DNA of 10,180 bases from Actinomycetales bacterium (GTDB lineage Bacteria; Actinomycetota; Actinomycetes; Actinomycetales; Actinomycetaceae). Under the pieces are notes generated by a model that was not told the origin of the DNA, made no database searches, and saw only the letters and a program-made list of their open reading frames with translations. The stretch's first letter is position 1; every line of letters begins with the position of its first letter. The translations under genes and the position numbers were made by a program. This document shows positions 6,303 to 10,180 of this stretch, in pieces. The DNA lies in the NCBI GenBank assembly GCA_012513625.1, contig JAAZBW010000200.1:1-10180 (forward strand), written 5' to 3'.

Positions 6303-7456
6303 GCTGCGCTCCTAATGGGGGCCTCCCAGGCGGGCAGGGCGAGATCGAGCGACAGGAGTGCCGCCCGCGAGCCCAGTCCCGCCCAGGTGTTCTGGACGAG
6401 GGTGACGATCGAGTTGCCGGGCTTGAGCCCGGTGAGGCGGGCCACCGCCTCGGCCCGGTGGGTGCCACTCGCGGGGGCGGCGGTGGGCAGGGTGTGCAGT
6501 GCCGCGGCGACGGCGTAGCCCAGGTTGACGGGCTCGAGGCCGGCCCGGCGGGCCGCCCGGGCCGCGCCCACGAGGCGGTCCTTGCGAGAGACCTTGCGGG
6601 AGACGTCGCGCCCCACGCGTGCGGTGGTGTCGCCGAGGGCGGCGTTGCCGAAGCGGTGCAGGATCGCCTGGAGGTCCTCAGGCGTGCCCGCCACCTCGGG
6701 GCCGTAGCGGTGGAGCAGGCCCTGCCTGCCCTCCTCCATGGCGCCGAGCACGAGTGCGGCGATCTCCGGGTCCGCCACCGCGGCGTGCACGTAGCGGTAG
6801 CCCTTCAGCTGCCCGAGGTAGGCGGCGGTGGCGTGGCCGGCGCTGTAGCAGTGCAACTTCGCGTGGAACCACGCCCGGAAGTCCTCCGTGGTCCGGACCG
6901 TGGGGAGGTGCGACCAGTCCCGCACGAGGGCACCCCCATCGACGACGACGCGGCAGGTGGGTTCGGCCGTCACCATGACGGGCCGGTCCTCTCCCGCGTG
7001 CTCCCGGTGGGCCACCACGCGGTCCACCACGGCCGGGGAGAAGCCGTGGCCGTCCGCCGCGGCGCCCACGCCCCGGCGGAGGATAGTTCCGGCGTCCTCG
7101 GTGTTCTCGAAGGCGATCACGTCCACGGGGAGGGTGGCGGCCTCGAGTCCCTCGGTGAGGAGGGGCAGGATCGCCTCCAGGTTGCGGGGCCCCACCGCGG
7201 TGCAGACCAGGTCCGCGCTCGCGATCTCGACGACGGCTGCGGCATGGTCAGCCTGCATGTCCACGGCGCGCAGCGGCACCTCGCGGGTTGTGGCAGTGGC
7301 GCCGTCCACGGTGCGCACCAGCGCGTGGCCGTGGAGGTTCAGGCCCTCCACGATCTCCCCGCGCCCGAGGACCACCACCTCCATCCCGGCGCGCTCGAGG
7401 ATGTCGGCGGCGCAGCCGAGGCCCACGCGGCCGGCTCCGATGATCACGGCTTTCAT
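6299..7456 (-). CDS. Mannitol-1-phosphate 5-dehydrogenase-like polyol-phosphate oxidoreductase
   Basis: 385 aa, the length of E. coli MtlD (382). An N-terminal Rossmann fold carries GAGRVG (7-12). Family landmarks follow in order: DLVCTAVGPRNLEAI (82-96), DVIAFENTE (112-120), VVDRVV (143-148), KLHCYSAGHATAAYLG (200-215) and VGRDVSRKVSRKDRL. MtlD has KLFTLNTGHAITAYLG at this place, with a Lys/Asn/His catalytic set; here Lys200 and His208 are kept but the Asn is Ser205. The strand that ends in Asp in MtlD (adenosine-ribose contact in NAD enzymes) ends VVLGRGE, hinting at NADP or altered cofactor use. It likely interconverts a polyol phosphate and a keto- or aldo-sugar phosphate, but mannitol-1-phosphate need not be the substrate. 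The start is supported by a 4-nt overlap with ATP-grasp C and AGGAGGT 6 nt upstream; the open frame further upstream is a shadow. Confidence 0.85.
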   Translation of the reverse strand: MKAVIIGAGRVGLGCAADILERAGMEVVVLGRGEIVEGLNLHGHALVRTVDGATATTREVPLRAVDMQADHAAAVVEIASADLVCTAVGPRNLEAILPLLTEGLEAATLPVDVIAFENTEDAGTILRRGVGAAADGHGFSPAVVDRVVAHREHAGEDRPVMVTAEPTCRVVVDGGALVRDWSHLPTVRTTEDFRAWFHAKLHCYSAGHATAAYLGQLKGYRYVHAAVADPEIAALVLGAMEEGRQGLLHRYGPEVAGTPEDLQAILHRFGNAALGDTTARVGRDVSRKVSRKDRLVGAARAARRAGLEPVNLGYAVAAALHTLPTAAPASGTHRAEAVARLTGLKPGNSIVTLVQNTWAGLGSRAALLSLDLALPAWEAPIRSAA

Positions 7457-8286
7457 GAGGAGACCTCCTGGGTGGTGCGGGCGTGGTGAGTTCCGGGTGC
7501 CGCGTCCATCGCGGCGTAGATGTAATCGGCGAGCCGGAGCGCGCCGTTGGGGACGCCCTTGAAGCCGGGGAACGGGTGGACGTCCACGGCCACGGGGCCG
7601 TCCGGCGTCTCCACGAGGTCGAGGCCGAACAGGTCGGTGCCGAGCGCGGCGGCCACCCGCTCCGTGATCTCGTGCAGCTCTGCCGTCACGGTGAAGGGCT
7701 CGCCGAGCTTCTCCTCGAGGCTGGTGGCGGGCCAGCGGCGCTTCACGCCGAACACCTGGCTGCCGATCCGGTAGATCTTGCGGTCCCGGGAGGAGGTCTC
7801 CTGGAGGCGCTGGACCAGCCAGGGCTGGCCGGAGAGCGGGATGTCCAGCAGTTCGTCCACGTCCCAGACCACCCGATTGCCGACCCCGGCGCCCACGCGG
7901 CCTGCCTTGAGGACCACGGGACCGTCGTCGAGGAGCGATTCGAGGGCGGGCAGGTCCGCGGTGGTCCACGTCTGCGGCACGGGCACGCCGTGGGCGGCGA
8001 GCGCGACGGTGCTGGCCACGCGATCGCGGCAGAGGCGCACCGTGTGGGCGGTGTTGAGGCAGCGGGCCCCGGCGGCCTCGAGCGCACTCGCCACGGAGAC
8101 GATGTGCTCGTTGACGGACTTCAGCAGGTAGAGGTCCGCGGCGGGCTCGAGGGAGCTGAGGTCCACGAGGTTCGCGGGAAGGAGCACGTCCACGTGGACG
8201 CCCCACGTGCGCAGCAGTTCGAGGCACTCGGTGGTCACGGACGCGGCCCGGGGCACCGGCTGGGAGGTGAGGACCACGATGCGCAT
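7453..8286 (-). CDS. ATP-grasp protein C (diverged active site)
   Basis: 277 aa. Same plan as A: N-terminal domain with ADLYLLKSVNE (50-60), CRDR (86-89), VVLKAGRVGAGVG (124-136), RDRKIYRIG (167-175), VKRRWPATSLEEKLG (181-195) and GLDLVE...DVHPFPGFKG. Three usual ATP-grasp positions are altered. Arg89 replaces the Lys seen in A, B and D, Lys127 is followed by Ala not Pro, and His237 replaces the metal-binding Asn. Either it uses a different metal geometry or it is a non-catalytic partner of another paralogue. The ATG at 8286 shares one base with the stop of B (TGATG), with a weak GAGGG upstream; a start at 8544 would overlap B by 259 nt and is rejected. The tail after about residue 262 (polar, THHARTTQEVSS) is absent in the paralogues. 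Confidence 0.85.
   Translation of the reverse strand: MRIVVLTSQPVPRAASVTTECLELLRTWGVHVDVLLPANLVDLSSLEPAADLYLLKSVNEHIVSVASALEAAGARCLNTAHTVRLCRDRVASTVALAAHGVPVPQTWTTADLPALESLLDDGPVVLKAGRVGAGVGNRVVWDVDELLDIPLSGQPWLVQRLQETSSRDRKIYRIGSQVFGVKRRWPATSLEEKLGEPFTVTAELHEITERVAAALGTDLFGLDLVETPDGPVAVDVHPFPGFKGVPNGALRLADYIYAAMDAAPGTHHARTTQEVSS
7463..7469 (-). promoter_or_regulatory. Strong Shine-Dalgarno deciding the dehydrogenase start
   Basis: AGGAGGT on the minus strand lies 6 nt before the ATG at 7456, inside the end of the ATP-grasp C gene. It rules out a much longer N-terminal extension in the same frame. It is the strongest ribosome-binding site in the cluster, suggesting this gene is translated more than a simple coupled gene would be. 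Confidence 0.8.
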
Positions 8287-9077
8287 CAGGCGGCCCTCGC
8301 GAGGACGTGGCGGGCGAGGAGGTGGCCGGCCTGCGGGACGTGGGTGTAGTTGGGGAAGTCGTTGACCTCGATCACCACCACCTCGTCCCCGGCCTCCACA
8401 CAGTCGACGCCGAACATGGTGAGGCCGAACGCGGCGCCGCACTCCAGCGCGAGTTCCCTGAGGCGCGGGGTGACCTCCACGGCGCCGAGCTCGGACGCGC
8501 CGAGCAAGCACGCGGTGACGGGTGACGGCTTGCGCACGGCCCACACCTGCGAGCCGATCGCATAGAGCTTCAGGTCCGCGCCCGTGCCGGGCACAAACTC
8601 CTGGACCACGAGGTCTCCCTCGATCGTGGCGAGATCGTTGGGCTCACCGATCCGATAGATGCCGCGGGAGTTGTCCCCGAGCACCGGCTTGGCAATCAGG
8701 CCGCGCGGTATCCGCTCCATAGCGAGGTCCGCGAGCGCGGTGGCGAGCTCCGGTCCCGTTCCCGTCCAGGTCTGCGGCAGCGGGAGGCCGGTGCGCTCGA
8801 GGACCGTAGCCATCGCGGCCTTGTCCCGGACCGCGGCCACGGCGGCTGCGGGGTCGAGGACCATGTAGCCGGCGGCCTCCGCCTGGCGGAGCGCCTCGAG
8901 GAGCGCCTCGCTGCGCCCCCGGGCGACCACCACATCGGTGGGGCCGAGCTGGCTGGGGAGCTCGTCGTCGCCGAGGACGCGGACGGAGGCCCCCAGCGCG
9001 AGGAGGGCGGAGACCAGCCCGGTGGGCTGGGCCTGCTGGCGGTAGCGCTCCTCCACGAGGACGGTGACGTTGACCAT
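8286..9077 (-). CDS. ATP-grasp protein B (metal ligands intact, diverged N-terminus)
   Basis: 263 aa. Landmarks: Lys86 in VRDK, LPLPQTWTG (98-106), Lys130 in LIAKPVLGDNSRG, ADLKLYAIGSQVWAVRKPS (167-185), FGVD ending in Asp225, and EVNDFPNY with Glu237 and Asn239. This is the canonical ATP-grasp metal set (Asp, Glu, Asn), closer to RimK/glutathione synthase than the Asp-x-Asn of D. The N-terminal third differs from the paralogues: VVVARGRSE stands where they have LKSxxE, so substrate binding probably differs. It has its own upstream region with direct repeats and no Shine-Dalgarno, consistent with leaderless initiation, and seems to head the tightly coupled five-gene unit B-C-dehydrogenase-D-MFS. 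Confidence 0.87.
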   Translation of the reverse strand: MVNVTVLVEERYRQQAQPTGLVSALLALGASVRVLGDDELPSQLGPTDVVVARGRSEALLEALRQAEAAGYMVLDPAAAVAAVRDKAAMATVLERTGLPLPQTWTGTGPELATALADLAMERIPRGLIAKPVLGDNSRGIYRIGEPNDLATIEGDLVVQEFVPGTGADLKLYAIGSQVWAVRKPSPVTACLLGASELGAVEVTPRLRELALECGAAFGLTMFGVDCVEAGDEVVVIEVNDFPNYTHVPQAGHLLARHVLARAA

Positions 9078-9126
9078 GCACCCAAGACAACCGGGTGAAC
9101 GTGACGTGACCGTGAGGTGGACGTGA
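9078..9126 (-). promoter_or_regulatory. PHO-box-like 11-bp direct repeats before ATP-grasp B
   Basis: On the minus strand three adjoining 11-mers occupy 9122-9090: GTCCACCTCAC, GGTCACGTCAC and GTTCACCCGGT. The last matches the direct-repeat unit described for Streptomyces PhoP (consensus near GTTCACCCGGC); the others keep the NCACN core. In another register the same stretch reads TCACGTC-N4-TCACGGT-N4-TCACGTT (9126-9098), the layout of OmpR/PhoB-type regulator sites. Downstream is a weak -10 candidate TTGTCT (9090-9085), 7 nt before the ATG. Binding by PhoP is inferred, not shown. Confidence 0.6.
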
Positions 9127-9150
9127 GGACGTCCTTACTCAACGCGCGTT
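9126..9150. promoter_or_regulatory. Two perfect 10-bp palindromes in the A-B intergenic gap
   Basis: AGGACGTCCT (9126-9135) and AACGCGCGTT (9141-9150) are each perfect palindromes, 5 bp apart, directly upstream of the direct repeats before gene B and 23 bp after the stop of gene A. They could be an additional operator. Short palindromes arise readily in GC-rich DNA, so this is tentative. Confidence 0.3.
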
Positions 9151-9172
9151 AGCGGTGACCTGCGCCTTTGCC

Positions 9173-9961
9173 CTACCGGCCGAGCAGGGTGAGGATCCTG
9201 CGTGCGAGGCGGGCTCCGGCGTCGGGGACGCCCTTGAAGCCGGGGAAGCTGGAGAGGTCCACCACGTAGGGTTCGCCGTGGTGCTCGATGATGTCCACGC
9301 CGTAGGTGTCGATGCCGAGGGCGTCACCGCTCGCGCGGGCCGCGGCCTCCACGGCGGGCGGTATCTCGACCAGGCGGCCGAGCTTCTCCTCGTAGTTGGT
9401 GGGCGGCCACACGCGCTCCACGCAGAAGACCTCATCCCCGATCCGGTAGATCTTGCGGTCCTTCCCGTCCGGCTCCATGTAGCGCTGCGCAAGGATCACG
9501 TCCCCGCCGTGGTCGATGCCCCCGAGTTCCTCCGGGGTGCGGACTACCTCGATGCCGCGCCCCTGGGAGCCGCGGTAGGGCTTGACGATGAGGGGGCCGT
9601 CCGCGAGGTGCGTGGCGAGTTCGGTGGCGTCCTGGACGGCCCACGTCGTGGGGACGGGCACGCCGCCCTGCTCGAGGGCGCGGGTGGTGGCGATCTTGTC
9701 CCGGCAGAGGACGGTGACCGGGTAGGTGTTGAAGCTCGCGATACCCGCCTCGTGGTACTGGCGGGCGAGTTCGAGGGCGGCGGGGGTCTTGGACTTCAGG
9801 ACCACGAGGTCCACCTCGCCCGGGGCGGGCACGGTGGCGCCCTCGTCCGGGTAGACGCGGCGCACGGTGGCGCCTGCGGCCTCGAGGTGCTCGATCATGG
9901 CGGGCATGACCGGGCTCGGGCGGTTGGCGGGATGGCGGACGAGCAGGACGTCAATCTTCAT
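9173..9961 (-). CDS. ATP-grasp protein A (metal-site Asn replaced by Ser)
   Basis: 262 aa. N-terminal domain with VDLVVLKSKT (50-59); Lys89 in CRDK; VPVPTTW; Lys127 in LIVKPYRGSQGRG; KDRKIYRIGDEVFCVERVWP (167-186); NYEEKLG (189-195); Asp223; then DLSSFPGFKG, where Asp235 is kept but Ser237 stands in place of the metal-binding Asn. Its nearest relative here is C, which shares KIYRIG and the WPxTxxEEKLG block absent from B and D, so A and C are probably one duplication lineage. The ATG has no Shine-Dalgarno but TACGTT ends 7 nt upstream, suggesting a leaderless message. A 95-nt gap separates it from B, unlike the overlaps downstream. Function: ATP-dependent ligase or kinase, substrate unknown. 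Confidence 0.87.
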   Translation of the reverse strand: MKIDVLLVRHPANRPSPVMPAMIEHLEAAGATVRRVYPDEGATVPAPGEVDLVVLKSKTPAALELARQYHEAGIASFNTYPVTVLCRDKIATTRALEQGGVPVPTTWAVQDATELATHLADGPLIVKPYRGSQGRGIEVVRTPEELGGIDHGGDVILAQRYMEPDGKDRKIYRIGDEVFCVERVWPPTNYEEKLGRLVEIPPAVEAAARASGDALGIDTYGVDIIEHHGEPYVVDLSSFPGFKGVPDAGARLARRILTLLGR

Positions 9962-10012
9962 GGCGCCGAACGTACGCGGCGCGGATGAGGCGGTGATGAG
10001 GACGGGATGAGG
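9962..10012 (-). promoter_or_regulatory. Leaderless promoter of ATP-grasp A with three 11-bp direct repeats
   Basis: On the minus strand CCTCATC occurs three times, at 10012-10006, 10001-9995 and 9990-9984, each 7 bp with 4-bp gaps. Nine nt later is TACGTT (9974-9969), then 7 nt to the ATG. No -35 is recognisable, and the repeats sit where an activator would replace it. This is the layout of PhoP/OmpR-type and SARP sites; the TCATC core also fits the TCAYC core of the PHO-box unit, although the first two bases do not. Confidence 0.6.
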
Positions 10013-10018
10013 GCCGGC

Positions 10019-10180
10019 TCAGGCGTCCGGGTTGGGCCAGCCGTTTGGCACGCAGCCGTCGAGGCGGAGGGTCTGCTGCAGCATCACCGGGGCGAGGTCG
10101 CCCTCGCCTGTGCAGGGGACGTGCCAGTGGTCGAGCACGTGGCCCACCTCGTGGTTGATGAGGTACGCGCGGTACTCCTG
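10019..10180 (-). CDS. DUF3152 zincin-like protein, C-terminal 53 residues (5' end outside window)
   Basis: The last 53 codons are present, ending at the TGA at 10021-10019. They contain NHEVGHVLDHWHVPCTGEG, an HExxH zinc-protease signature with a further His downstream, then PVMLQQTLRLDGCVPNGWPNPD. The MQQT-like and DGCxPNxWP endings are typical of DUF3152, an actinobacterial family of predicted secreted or membrane-anchored metallopeptidases with an N-terminal signal or anchor (outside this window). Two cysteines could form a disulfide, consistent with an extracytoplasmic location. The gap to ATP-grasp A is 57 nt and holds that gene's presumed promoter. A link to the ATP-grasp pathway is not evident. 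Confidence 0.85.
   Translation of the reverse strand, partial: QEYRAYLINHEVGHVLDHWHVPCTGEGDLAPVMLQQTLRLDGCVPNGWPNPDA

Noticed and set aside
5199..6518. 439-aa plus-strand open frame opposite the MFS and ATP-grasp D genes
   Set aside because: Its product is His/Arg/Gly-rich without domains and runs opposite well-supported coding sequence.
6299..8227. A 642-aa form of the dehydrogenase with a long N-terminal extension
   Set aside because: The extra 257 residues are an Arg/Pro-rich shadow of the ATP-grasp C gene; AGGAGGT and an ATGA overlap fix the start at 7456.
7453..8544. A 363-aa form of ATP-grasp C starting at 8544
   Set aside because: The first 86 residues are a shadow of ATP-grasp B; the homologous N-terminus begins at MRIVVLTS (8286), coupled to the stop of B.
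1..10180. tRNA, rRNA, insertion sequence or integrase genes
   Set aside because: No such sequence was recognised on either strand while reading the window; nothing points to a mobile island boundary apart from the 34-bp repeats.

Overview
The window is very GC-rich DNA from an actinobacterium. Three genes belong to families essentially restricted to that phylum: a WhiB iron-sulfur regulator, a TIGR03089-type protein and the end of a DUF3152 zincin-like protein. Several start codons look leaderless (a TANNNT hexamer 6-7 nt before ATG), which is also common there. The order is probably Micrococcales or Actinomycetales; I cannot place the genus. All genes but one are on the minus strand.

Left region (1-3802): a very large membrane-anchored family 2 glycosyltransferase, cut by the window edge, lies 15 nt downstream of whiB. 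The whiB gene has a strong consensus promoter with two palindromes in or just upstream of it, and diverges from the only plus-strand gene, the TIGR03089 protein. Between that gene and its convergent neighbour is a family of 34-bp repeats, three and a part forward and two inverted, able to form a bidirectional terminator. The last copy is read as the C-terminus of the transporter.

Right region (3953-9961): six minus-strand genes form what looks like an uncharacterised small-molecule pathway. In transcription order they are ATP-grasp A, ATP-grasp B, ATP-grasp C, a mannitol-1-phosphate-dehydrogenase-like protein, ATP-grasp D and an MFS transporter with two additional N-terminal helices. From B onward the genes overlap by 1-4 nt or are 1 nt apart, so they are translationally coupled. 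The ATP-grasp proteins are paralogues of 262-277 aa. Their C-terminal motif ([DE]-x-N-x-FPG[YF]-x-G) recalls inositol-trisphosphate 5/6-kinases as well as RimK-type ligases. A and C have lost the usual metal-binding Asn, and the dehydrogenase has Ser for its catalytic Asn.

Upstream of both A and B are three direct repeats with an 11-bp period sharing a TCAY-type core, placed just before the start. The array before B includes GTTCACCCGGT, which matches the PHO-box unit bound by PhoP in Streptomyces. My working model (inference) is a phosphate-responsive pathway in which a polyol- or cyclitol-phosphate, or a small peptide-like compound, is built by ATP-grasp enzymes plus an oxidoreductase and exported by the MFS protein. 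The window ends inside a DUF3152 gene whose HEVGH motif is visible.
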